Under the pieces are notes generated by a model that saw only the letters and a program-made list of their open reading frames with translations, did not search any database and was not told the origin of the DNA. From Archegozetes longisetosus (taxonomy: Eukaryota; Arthropoda; Arachnida; Sarcoptiformes; Trhypochthoniidae), in the NCBI GenBank assembly GCA_018873245.2, contig JAEMBT020000006.1:9569855-9633854 (forward strand): 64,000 nucleotides of DNA. The letters are read 5' to 3'. A program made the translations under genes and the position numbers. The first letter of the stretch is position 1. Every line of letters starts with the position of its first letter. Below, piece by piece: positions 38,267 to 50,400 of this stretch.

Positions 38267-38608
38267 GGTGAACTTTTCGTTGCTGAGTTCGATGCAAAGT
38301 ATGCAATTGTTGTATGAGATTTTTGCATATGATTGTATACATTTTCAAATATTGTATAAATTTTACGATAACAGGAGTTGGCATCAAATCACACCTTTAA
38401 GCGGTGGTGTCTAAACAGAGTAACAGGTTTATCAACTGTCTAGTGTTGCATTCCATTGAAGTCTAATCACTTGGGCTTCAATTGCCTCTCACTTTATGTG
38501 AATGATCTCTATGACATTAACCTTTATGATTACATATTAAGTTATTTGAATTATAAGCTTATTTTCTTTGTTTCACTTATCCATTATTTCTTCTTAATTG
38601 CAGTAAAA
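38267..38608. other. Divergent promoter region of the LPMO and ORC4 genes
   Basis: Only 342 bp separate the two start codons, so the promoters are probably shared or interlaced. A TTAATTGCAG just before the ORC4 ATG looks like a splice acceptor, so ORC4 may have a 5' UTR intron in this stretch. Confidence 0.5.
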
Positions 38609-39777
38609 ATGGAAACTAGTAGAAAGCGCTCTCAATCATCAAAGCCATCAACTAAGTCACCCAAGAAGACTAAAAACTACCAAACAATCGATTCTGATAA
38701 ATCATCTTTGAATCTAATCCAATCATTGAGTCATGGATTTGATTCTCATCTTTATGGCTATGAAAAGGAGTTGAAATATTTGAAGAAAATCATAAACAAT
38801 ACGATAGAAAGTGGAGAATCGAATTCGCTATTAATATGTGGTGATCCGGGATCTGGAAAAACAGCTTTACTCGAAACTTGTTTGTCTGATGTGAAATCAA
38901 GTCCTGATATTTATATCATACGCCTGAATGGGTTTATTCATGGAAATGATTTGAGCACAATTCGATGCATTGCGCGTCACTTCGAAATAAGTGCCAACGA
39001 TATCGTCCATATCGTCGATCAGCTCAAAAATATGTGCCTTAAGCCCCAATTTCGAGCTCTAATTATTTTAGACCATTTCGACATATTTTGCCGACGAAAT
39101 CAAACCTTGTTATATAACTTATTTGATCTCTCGCAACATTCGCCTCCGTTTGCATAATAGGAATGACAACACGCTTGGATTCAATCGAATTGCTCGAGAA
39201 GAGAGTTAAATCTCGATTGAACCAGAGAATCATACAACTAGTCAGTCCTTTTGTCGATTTTGACGATTACATGAGTTTTGCGCTTAAGTTGTTAAATGGA
39301 ATAGAGATAAATGATTCATTACGTGAATCATTACAAATTCAGTATTCACTTAACTATTCTGTTAGAGAATTAAAGCGATTATTGTTAGAACATGTAGTCT
39401 CACTCAAAACTGGTATTGTTTCTACTTCTAGAGACACCAAACTCATGCGATTGTCAGAGCTGTCCAAGTATGAGATCTCTGTCCTTTTGATAGCCAATAA
39501 ATACACTAAGAATCAAAACACTCCTTATTTTCACTGCTCAGCTATTATGAACTCTTTAAGACATTTGCCACAAATTAAGTTAAATAAGAACATGTTATTC
39601 AAGATAATGTATAAGCTAATTGAAAATGATTTGATCACTAGACATTCGTCTATTAAGAGGAACGAACTCCTAATGAGTGAATGGACCCTCTATTCCCTAA
39701 ACATCGATGAATCGCATTTGGATAATATCTTAACCAAAAATTCAAATATTCTTCCAAACTATATCAAACAAATATAA
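38609..39777 (+). CDS. ORC4: Origin recognition complex subunit 4, with one frame break
   Basis: An AAA+ subunit of the complex that marks replication origins and loads MCM helicase. The first frame runs from ATG 38609 to a stop near 39155; the second continues to the stop ending at 39777; together about 389 residues, slightly shorter than human ORC4. Walker A is GDPGSGKT (78-85). Walker B is LIILDHFDIF (151-160), with His156 where human ORC4 has Glu (LDEFDLF). Then NQTLLYNLFDLSQ and, in the second frame, MTTRLDSIELLEKRVKSRL, which holds the conserved Arg-rich sensor/finger region, followed by the winged-helix part. At 39154-39155 GCATAATAGG replaces what would read as Ala-Ile-Ile-Gly with one more A. 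That matches the family sequence across the break, so a one-base consensus error is likely. No introns are seen in the coding part. Confidence 0.9.
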
Positions 39778-40801
39778 GTGACGCATTTAAAATTCATCTC
39801 AAATCGTATCAACCTTTAACAATAACGAAGTCAAACATTTCGAGTGGGCTCCCAGACTCAGAGTTTGGGTCTCAGGCCATATTGATTTTGATTAAGTGTA
39901 TACTTTTCAGATTAAAACCTAATGCGTAATAATTTTAAACTTGAATTGAAATTGATTTTTACTTTATTTTATGGCAATTATTGTAACAAATTAAGAAAAT
40001 TTCGAATTGAAAAATATAGAACTTCTAACGTGAAGTTATCGATAGATTTGAATTAGGGTGCTTGGTATATCTGAGCCCCTATGGCTGAGTTACTGACTTA
40101 TGCCTAGAGCTGAACGATTATGATAAAAGCATAAAAAATAACATATTTGTGCTACATTCTCCCATTTAGTTCTCTATGATAGATCCTAGCTTGAGAATAA
40201 TGATTTCACAAATAAACAAAAGCATAAATGTGTCCATTTGAAAGCATAATTCTTCAGCTCTAATTATGCCTAAGCTTTATTTTTGTTAAATATGCCTCAA
40301 ATTAAATAAACTTCTAACTATATTGATCTTTGGAACAGTTCTTTTATCTGGATTTTTGATATTTTTGACCTGAAAATTTATAATCTATAAATAAAAAGGT
40401 TTTATAACCAACTATTGCCTTCATTTTACTGCCTATGATTCATTTTAACGACAAATTCTCGGAAAAGTATTCATATCAAGTTTTGCGCACTATTTCTGCT
40501 AATTAATGCTTATATATGAATTTTAAATAATGTAGAAACAGATCCATTCGACTTGAATGTAACGAAGCACAGTGTATTGCAACAATATTTACATGGAAAG
40601 TGTACGTCACATGTTATCATTCACTAGTAAACATTGGGAGAAATCGCATTAAACACTATGCGCTTAAGTCAAAACTTTAGTCTGATAATAATAACTCTAA
40701 TAAATAATTGTAATTGAAGTATATGTTTGTTACTATTGTACTACTGAAACGTAGACCAAAGTCTTTAGTATTAACTATCTAATTAATTCTTATTGATAAT
40801 T
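39778..40801. other. Spacer between ORC4 and JAK
   Basis: About 1 kb of AT-rich DNA; it should hold the ORC4 3' UTR and the JAK promoter. I see no coding frame or clear repeat. Confidence 0.5.
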
Positions 40802-43800
40802 ATGACAACGTTTCATATTCGCAACTTTTTTGATCAAAATAACGGTCATTTTGTTAAAGATATTGCAGTTAACAGTGATTTAGTGTATGCTGAAGATTTA
40901 ATCATTTCACTGGCTCAACAAATCGGTATAAATCCAATTGGGAGACATCTATTTGGTTTATACCATCCTAAGAATAAGATATGGCTTCCAGACAATGAGC
41001 TGTTGAGCAAATGGAAGGAAAGCAAAGATTTTGAATTGAGATTAAGATTTAGGCCAAACAATTTGAACAGACTTAAAGTGAGTGATCACTGTATTGACTA
41101 TATAAACAAATGAATAAATTTCATATTTTTTATATACTTGTCAAACATTTAACTTTCTGGTATTTAATCTATTTTTTATATTTTAATTTCCATTATCTCA
41201 ATTGTTCTCTTTTTAATACATGTCTCAAATCTAATCATTTGAATTGTTATTTGAAGGTGTTGATGTACTTTTGTATCAATTATTCATATCCAGTTGATTT
41301 GATTGTAAATATTAGTTTCGAGTAGTTATTAGTTCTATTAAATTATTTTCATATCCAAATGCATTACGAGTCGATTTGTATTAGGAGAAAATAGTTAGGA
41401 TAAGTTTTAATTATTTAATCAATATTTAGATTAGTCCACTATCATTTGTATAGAAGCAATAAATTTGATTGTCATATTAATTGACTTTTGGCAAATCCTT
41501 TATGGTACTGATAGCATTTCAAAGTTGTTTAGTAAATTAATGGTTCTCAGAATTACAAATATTTCCTAGAATTAACTCCATCCTTGTTATATGTTAAGCA
41601 CTATTTTAGTGTCTCCTAACTGTTTAGAGCTCACAATCAAAAGTACAGTTATAGTTACAGTAAATGCATACTTTAGTTGTTCCTAAATTTCAATTTTCAA
41701 TGCAATTTAATGGATCAGCTGCTTCCATTTCCTATTTTCTCAGTATTTTCTCTCAATTTGTTTTTTTTGTTTCAATTTTGAACAACTTTTATTTATAGCT
41801 GAAGTGATAGCATCTGGTTTTTAGAAATTATACTCAGCTTTTGGAAATTAATTTTCTCATAAGCTTATCGTAAAACATGGTTTACGAATACTTCTCTAAT
41901 GAAGATCAATTATCAAAATCTGAGTTTACTTCTTAAAAACACCTCATGTTATTCAATTTAAAGACTCATACAAACTGTTTTGACTAAAACTGTAGTCCAC
42001 GATAACAAGACCTAAATTTGACTATTTATTATTCTTATTTGATGTGGCGACACATTCTAGTAATGTCTAAAAACTTTCGTCTACAATATAACAATAGAAC
42101 CATAGATTTCCTTTACTGCTCCTGCATTTTACATATTGAATACACTCGAAAACTTAACAATCGTTGGTAGCAGCTAGAAATGGTGCGTTCTGATGACATG
42201 CTTTCCATCAGACCTTAATATATAGATATTAAGAAACTTATAGAATATTCAATATAGTAAGAGGAAAATTAAAAGTCAAATTCAGCAACAATCTGATGCG
42301 CGTGACAAGCAGGTTGATATAGCAACAGCAATTCTCCTGCTGCTATCGAGGTTTATTAAGCTTCGAAGTGTATACCGTTATCAAACCCATTAAGCATACT
42401 CTGGGAATAAAACTTTTGCTCAACTATTGTTTATCAAGGTAAAATGATGAAATATCATGAAATGCTTGGATAGAGTTTAATATATTGGAGAAGTGCGCAA
42501 AAATAATCTCATATAGTATGATATATTGGCTATAGATCGAATAAATATCACATAAATTGATTTTTCACTCAACCTAATTAATCGGCTTTTATTATTCAGC
42601 TTCACTTTATAGAGTTTGTTCAAAATTGTTTATTACTAACCTACCTTAAGATTAGTCAAATCTATTCGAGTAGTGAAAGTTATATAAAGATAGATATGCT
42701 CTCGTGAAGAGTGTAAACAAGGAAATAAACAAGCTCGTAAAATTAGAAATTGTTGTTTGTTCACTTTCAACTCAAACATGCTTAGCTCACAGTTAATGCT
42801 TTTGATGACCACAAGAAATATTTTGAAGTAAACAAAACAATTTCTAAAGTAATCTAACCTTTATAAACAGAGAATGGTAACGATAAAATTGATTTTTAGC
42901 AAACGTAAACGTTGATGCATTCAACTCAATTAAATAATATTCAGATTAGATTTGCATCATTTTGATTACTCATTCTGATTAATGTATTCATACTTACCTT
43001 GAATGACACGATTCATCTTTAAATAGTGATAAATATTCATGTCCTTCTAACGAATAAATATTTCATTTTAATCCATTGATTGCCTGTAGAATCGTGAAGA
43101 AAATAATTAATTTTCTGACTAAAATCAACAAAAAGCTACCTTAGCATAAGCCTCTTTAAACATTAATCTCTAACAAAAATAAGTCGGTTGAATATTTATA
43201 AGTTTCTCATGAATATATTGACCATATTTTTGAATTTAGAATACGGATGAAAACGCATTTCATTATTATTTTCACCAAATACGTAACGATTTCGCTAATG
43301 GCAAGTTCGGCAATGAAAATGTAGTATATGGTTTGGCAGTTACTGATATGCTAAGAGAAACTCTTAAGCGCGGTATATCACTAGACAATGCATTGGATTC
43401 AATAGACTTCTCTAATTATCTGCCACACAATTGCAAAAGGTCCAAAATATTGGTTAAGTCTAAGGTTCAGGAGGCTCTCTATAGAGCCTGGAGTAATACC
43501 AAAAGAGACATCAATTTTGTAGAACAAGAGTATATGGAAAGCTTTATAACAAATTTAGACCAAAACTATGGCATAGAATCGTATAATGTTACGTTTGATA
43601 ATCGTTTGGGTGCCAATCATCAGCATCTGATAGATGTAACGGTTCAGTATAATCACTATTCAGCTGACCAAAGTGGGATTGTTATAAAGCCTACTCAGGA
43701 CGCTAAAAGCAGTTGGACAAAAGTTTGTACTATAAGTGATATCGGGTTTATTTCAGTTGACAGTCAAACAAAAACAGTCGAAATATCTCACAAAAATGGT

Positions 43801-46650
43801 GTTCCCTTTTACTTCACTTTCAAACATGATCTCGATATGAAATCATTTGTTTCCCTTCTTGATGGCTATTATCGATTGACTGAAAAGTGGTCATTCAATA
43901 TCTGCAAAGATATATCATCGCCATCTTTAGCGAAACTAAGAAAAATGAAGTGTCACGGACCTGTTGGAAGAGAGTTTGCTTATAATAAATTGAAAGAGAA
44001 AGGAAACAATTGCAGTGGAGCTTATATTTTGCGCGAATCTATGAACGGATACAATGAGTTCAAACTGGATGTTCTCATTAGACACGAATCATTCGATACG
44101 TTTAAGATTAAGGTTATGAAAGACCGAATTTTCATCGAGAGAATCAACGCATATTTCGAATCGTTTGCCGATCTGATCAAAAACTTCACGTCTTTTAACT
44201 TGTCAGGAGAAATCGCAATAACTCTAAGTCATTGCATAACTCCCAGCGAACACGATCAACCACTATATCTGCTTGTTTGCAGACAAGCTCTAGCACAAAA
44301 TACAACTCAGGCAGATGCAGATTCTCTTGGTCCACCCATTATTCCTACGAAATGTCTCAAATTGTCAAATACTACTCTAACCAATAATTCTCGATACGGT
44401 GTCCGTTTAGCGACCTTACAAAATAAACAGTTTATCGTCAAGGAAGTTAAAAGCGATGATATGACAGACGAGTTCTTAAAGACTGTTTCGCAATGGACTC
44501 ATTTGCGAAATGATTCAATAGTTATGTGCAAAGGAGTCACACTGCATTCCCCTCTTTCAATAGTGTTAGAATACTATCCGATGGGACCTTTAGATGCGTT
44601 TCTGATGTCAAACAGGCATAGCTTGAGATTAATTGACTTGACTGAAACAGTTTCATATCTAGCAAGAGCTCTTTGGTTTCTATATGAAAATAGCATAGTT
44701 CACGGACACATACGCTGTCATAATCTATTAGTTTCTGAATATTCTTCAACTTGTCTCAAAATAAGACTAAGTGATCCAATTAGTGATAATGACATCAATC
44801 TGGAGCGAGCATGGCTTCCACCAGAATACTTCAGCACAAGTAATTTTGCTCATTCTTACAAGCGATTAACACATTCGTTGGATGTTTGGTCTTTTGGAAC
44901 AACTGTTTGGCAAATATTTAGTTATGGAGCAAAGCCTGATTGTGAGGATAGCAATGAGTTAACTAGACCGATAGACTGCCCGGATCAGATTTGGCAGTTG
45001 GCGCGTGAGTGTTGGACAGTAGACTGTGAGGCGCGCAGACAGCCTCATAGCATAGTTCGCGATATAAGTCAGATATTTTATGAGGTCTGCAATTCTAGAC
45101 GCAATGATTATTATTCCAAACCTATTTATGACGATAAAAAAGCTAATAAAGCTGGTATGCTGAAGAACTGGGCAAAATACAGACCAATATTTAGCTCGAC
45201 TTTCTCCCTTTCAAATTCAGTGACTAGCAATCAGTCGGCCTCTACCTATTTGACTAATAGTATTAGAGGTAATGAAACTACGATTGGATCAGATATTTAT
45301 ATTGGACCTGAAAAAAATGGGAATGGTTTTAGTAATAATCTTCAATTGAATAACGAGCTATTGTTTATAGAGCCTCATCAGGTCAAACTAGGAAATGTGA
45401 TCGGAACGGTACTCAACCAAATATATTTTCTTTCTTTATTCTCCTTATACTCAATCTATTGTACAGTTAGATGGTTTTTAATAAACAATAAAAAATAAGC
45501 CTTCATTTTCTACTGGCTTATTTAGTTTTTTTAAAAATCGTTTAACTGTGTGTGAGAGTTAGACAGATTTAACTGTATTATTATATGTAAGGGGTGTTAC
45601 GGTGAAGTATTAAAGGCCACTGTGACGTATTGCGCCGGGTTAAAGGAGGAAGTAGTAGCCGTTAAGCGTATTAAAAGTGTTCCAAATGACTCTCTCTTAG
45701 AAGACATGAAACGAGAAATAGAAATAATGAAAAAATTGAGTCATCAAAACATAGTTGAAATTAAAGGATACGTTGAAGGTATCAAATTATGCCATAAGAT
45801 TGTTGTTGGTCGTGACAAGCTGTATGCAATTTTTGATTTTGATTGTCAGATTCGACAGATTCGCAAACTATGTTAGTCATGGAATTCGTAGAGTTTGGTT
45901 CATTAGTCGCTTATTTGCGAGCGAACAGATCTAACAAACCAAATATACCGCTAATCAAATTTGCGAGTGATATCAGTTCGGGAATGGAGTACCTTGAAAG
46001 CAAATCAATAGTTCATAGAGACTTAGCGGCACGAAATATATTGGTCGCCTCTCCTGATCACGTCAAAATTTCAGATTTCGGTTTAGCACAATTTATTGAT
46101 CGCGAAACGCAATACTATACCATGCAAACAAGAAGAGAGTTGCCACTACGTTGGTTCGTTTTGATCAACCATTAAATTTAGTATTAGAAAACTATTTTTT
46201 GCTTTTTTCGTTTATCAGGTACGCGCCCGAATCCTTGAAATACTTTCGTTTTTCTCATAAATCTGACGTGAGTAGGATTTGACTATCTATTTGATTGATG
46301 GAAAATATAAATCATATTTTTCATTCTAAATTTTTAGATCTGGAGTTACGGAGTTATCTTATGGGGTGAGTCTAAGATTGATGAAAAATTCATTTTTAAT
46401 TTGTCATCAATTTATTTGTTTTCTAGAAATGTATAGCTTTGGTGAGCACCCTGAATATTCGCCAAATATTTCAGACTCCATTCTAGTTGAAGTTTTAGAG
46501 AAGGGTTTGCGTCTCCACTGTCCCGATGATTGCCCGCTACAAGTCTATCAAATGATGTTAAGCTGTTGGAACGCAGATTCGCATCTCAGACCAAGTTTTA
46601 CTCAATTGAAGCATATGATTGCGGAAATAGCTCAATATGTGCAAAACTGA
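40802..46650 (+). CDS. hop: Janus kinase (Hopscotch/JAK family), complete, seven exons
   Basis: A cytoplasmic tyrosine kinase bound to cytokine receptors and phosphorylating STAT. Exons: 40802-41077, 43240-45408, 45592-45778, 45850-46153, 46219-46267, 46338-46365, 46427-46650; phases match and give 1078 residues, normal for the family. FERM domain about 1-310, starting with the AEDLIISLAQQIGINP and HLFGLYHPKNKIWLP segments; SH2 domain about 330-433 with the phosphotyrosine Arg in YILRES (Arg357); pseudokinase about 464-708, with VHGHIRCHN in place of the catalytic loop and SDP in place of DFG; active kinase about 803-1078, with glycine loop VIGTGCYGEV, Lys840 in VVAVKRIK, HRDLAARN (933-940), DFG (953-955) and activation-loop tandem Tyr966-Tyr967. 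One 2.2-kb exon carries the rest of FERM, SH2 and the pseudokinase, while the active kinase is split over five exons. Intron 1 holds a MITE copy. Confidence 0.96.
42143..42370. mobile_element. MITE-like element, copy 2
   Basis: Left end CACTCGAAAACTTAACAATC and right end CTATCGAGG...CTTCGAAGTG are imperfect inverted repeats, with TA on both sides (42141-42142 and 42371-42372). Inside, CGTTGGTAGCAGC near the left matches CTGCTGCTATCGAG near the right in reverse. It aligns with 17544-17778 across most of its length, by eye at roughly two thirds identity. No open frame. It lies in JAK intron 1. Confidence 0.78.
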
Positions 46651-47450
46651 CACGCTGTTAACTAAATTTAGATTTTAAATAGCATTTATTTTTATAACTA
46701 AATAGATAACTATAGCTATAACTGAATTGCAACATTTTATACATGAGAAGCACTTTTGTTTAGAGAATTTGATAGTCGTATTAGTAGTTTGATATGAGAG
46801 TAGTTAACAAAATCGACCCACAATTTGATGGCTTAGAATTTGAGCGTCGACTTTTGAAGTGCGATTTCCGGGTATTAATTTCTATAGTTTGGTTTAATAA
46901 GCAGTTCTGCATGAACGTTAAACTAAGAGGACTAATGGTTGGCAAGTGTAGCATAATGTGTGTTATGGAAAGTACGCTTAAAAAAATCAGATGACAAATC
47001 AACTCAATCAATATAATGGGCGTTATATTATTTCTATCGCTTACGTTGTGGTGGAAACCGAAACGTAGAAACGGTCTGTCATTGTCCCACAAGACTCAAA
47101 ACAATAACTCTGAGCTGAATTTAAAACAACTGCCAATCGAGTGATTGCAGCCGACCATCCATTAACTGTTTTTAAGTACTTGACTCAAGCGGTTGATGTC
47201 TCGCACATAATATTGTACGCATTGACTCAGTTTGATGTTTTAAACTCAGTTGAACTTTAGAAAATATTGAAATTATTGAAACTATTGAAAATTTTGAAAT
47301 TCTGTTTCTCAAGTCGTCGCATAATATGTAAATTTGTTTAAAATTCAAACTAAATCAATAAAATAGAAAGTTATAAAAAATTTGATAATGATTGTTATAA
47401 AAGAAAAAGTTGAAGTACTGTTGATAATAAGAGAAAGTTTGTAAGAAACA
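46651..47450. other. Spacer between JAK and the Na+/Ca2+-K+ exchanger
   Basis: 800 bp holding the JAK 3' UTR and the exchanger promoter. The part at about 46780-47140 is less AT-rich and open in several frames on both strands, but none translates into anything I recognise; it may be an old gene remnant or 5' UTR. An AGAAACAATGGG context precedes the exchanger start. Confidence 0.45.
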
Positions 47451-50400
47451 ATGGGTTTTAATTATTATAAGTATCGTTTGTGGAGAAAGTTTTATAGGAG
47501 GTTATGGAGAAAATTAATGCTTGTTGCGGCAATCATTTTTTTGACTTTTCTAATGGTCTTTGTTGGCAAAGAGCCATCAAATTCACCCAACGAATTCGAT
47601 TGTAATATTGAGCAATTAATTCAGAGCAGAAGTTTATTGTCAACTGAAGGCGATGATACGAATTCGAGCAAATCGGAAGTAACGGACCAAAAGTTTCCAG
47701 AAGATTTATTTACTGAAGAGCAGCGCCGAAATGGAGCGGTTATATTTCACATCGTCGGAATGATCTATATGTTTGTTGCGCTCGCTATAGTCTGTGATGA
47801 GTTCTTTATACCTTCTCTCGATGTAATTACCGAGAAGTTAGGTATCAGTGAAGATGTGGCTGGAGCCACTTTTATGGTAATCTACCTTATCTTTTCTTTC
47901 TAATTTTGCTTATCTATTTGTTTTGAGAAGAAGCCAATTTAGGATATAATGATTGATTTCTATTTTAAAGGCGGCGGGAGGTTCAGCACCAGGTTAGCCA
48001 ATACTTATTACTTATCTGAATTAAACAAATCAAGTGAGAAATTATATGTTTTTTGTTTGATTCATAAGTTATGAAATACTAGGAAAATAGACTTTCTTTA
48101 TTAAATATATTAAGAATCGATAATAAGTAATTGCGTCGCAAGGTTACTGCAACACTTTCATTCAATGCACAACTTCTCAGAAGTTGTAATACTGCGAAAA
48201 TCATTTTTAGCTCTCCTAACAATTGCAGCAGTTATGCAATTCTATACTAATTGGTGTCTCGTAAATACAAGCTTATCATAAACCTTTGTAACTGTTATTG
48301 AGTCGAGTTTGTTACAAGTGAGAAACTTTTTATTGACGATTTGATTAAATCCCTAGAAGGATCATTCGGACTGATTTTCTTATCACATGTTTCATATGAG
48401 CACAAATTTGTCGATAATCTTACGCTACACTCAAAGATATGACCAAAGTTGGTGTCCCTTAACTTCTATTTGAGTTATTTATAAAAGTTCATGACCTAAA
48501 TATAAATATCAAATCTAATAACCCAATCAACCGAAATAACTATTGAATGACTTCTCATATTTTCCAAATTGGAATAATAGAGATAAGACTTGGCATGATC
48601 AACATTTTCTATGAGATCTCTATAAATTAGGTCAGACTTTTCGAACTAATACGTCCTTCAATTATTTACATTAGAAGACATGATTAATTGCCACTATTAT
48701 CCGATTATTGCCTAACAATTGATTATAAGCTAGAACTGATTAAGATTTTACTTAAAAGTTAAACTTGTAATAAAGTTGTAATAACTACGATAACTTATAG
48801 TAACTAGAATTCTAGTAGATTTCATCATTATTATCGGTAGATATAAAGTAAACTAAAGGAAAATTATTTTTTTCTATTGCTTTCAGTAATAATGTTTTAG
48901 TTGACGTATACCGGTATAAAAAAGTAGTATGAATACAAGCTGTTTTTCATTTATTGTTTAATTTATTGATTAATGCAAAAATAGACTCAAATGACTTCAG
49001 TATTCACTTTTCAAATGTATTAGTGTAATGAGACAAAGTGTGATTTAAGGGGAAACATTTTATTTACTTTAGCATTCAAATAACAAAACAGATATCAGTA
49101 TCTAACATACTATACCCTATTATAGCTTTTAGTAAATTAAGTTCCTTTTAAGTATCCTATAAGTTGTAGTATGAAGGTCAAAACTACAATTTTCGTTCAC
49201 TTCTTACTCAATATAACTTGCTTTCTGATAATTCTGAGAAAATTCATTTGTTTTTATATTTGTCAACTCGATTGGTTAGGTCTCAATTTCTCTAACGTTT
49301 AAGACAACTGTATTACTGTTCGAAATGAAACAACGCAAAACATAATCAACAGCGAATATTCAGTTAACGGTCAATTAAGCAGATACAATGTAGCTCTCAA
49401 GTCATTAGCAAAACTTTCTGTTATAATATCTGTCCAATGCAATAATACTTTTTACGTTAGTTTTCACTCAAATCTCATTCAAACCATTTTTCATGTCTTA
49501 CACTTAAACAATTTACTCGTTTTTCTTTGCATCTAAACGAGTTTGAGAGTCATTCTAATCACAAGTCACTTTTACTGCAAATAGTATCGATTTGCTTCAC
49601 TTTTACCCAAATCTTAAGCTTGAAAGTACAGTATTTTAATGTATTCAATACTCGATTGTGTTGTTGATTTAAAAATGAAAACATGTTCGACTGTTCATAG
49701 CAGTGCGAAAGGATACATCACACATCACCCAAAGTAAAGCTTAAAAGTTTCACATCAATCAATTCATAGCTCATTAATTTGACCTTAATACAAGTCTTAA
49801 CGCTATTTAACTATCTATCAGTTGTTTTTATAGAAAATCTTTAATTACATTATAAATGCAATGCGTGTCGATTGACAAAATTTTGACATAATTAATAAGT
49901 TAGAAACTTGTGTATGAATTAAAAGTTGGAGTAGACCTTGAAATTGCTTTTTCAATATAACTGTTGTTTACTACCAGATAGTGTTTGTTAAGAAGCATGA
50001 AAGACATCATAAGCAATCGATTTCAGTGCCATTATTACTGTTATAAAAAACGTCAATTTTCTACCACTATATTTATAGTCTGGTCTTGTCTTCCAATCAA
50101 AATGGATTCATGTTTTCTCTGACCTGAAGAGTATCAGGCAATGAGTTAGTTGAAGCTTATTATTGAAAACAGTCTTATAAAAAGATCGTGTTGTTTTTTA
50201 TTTTAGTATCGACCAATTTATTTGAGTGCTATATTTATAAGCTTATAAATATAATGAAATTCTGATAGTACTGTACGTGTATAAGAGATTAATTTCAAAG
50301 TTATTAGATGCCAATAATTTCAATTCAAGATATATAGGGATCTGAAACCAAACGCACTGAAGTCGCTACCTTTAGCTTTCAATCTTCTCTAATTAATTTT

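Noticed and set aside
44537-44749. Minus-strand open frame in JAK exon 2
   Set aside because: Shadow of the pseudokinase coding sequence.
46781-47092. Minus-strand open frame of about 100 codons
   Set aside because: No recognisable domain, no splice or promoter support; noted only as an odd stretch.
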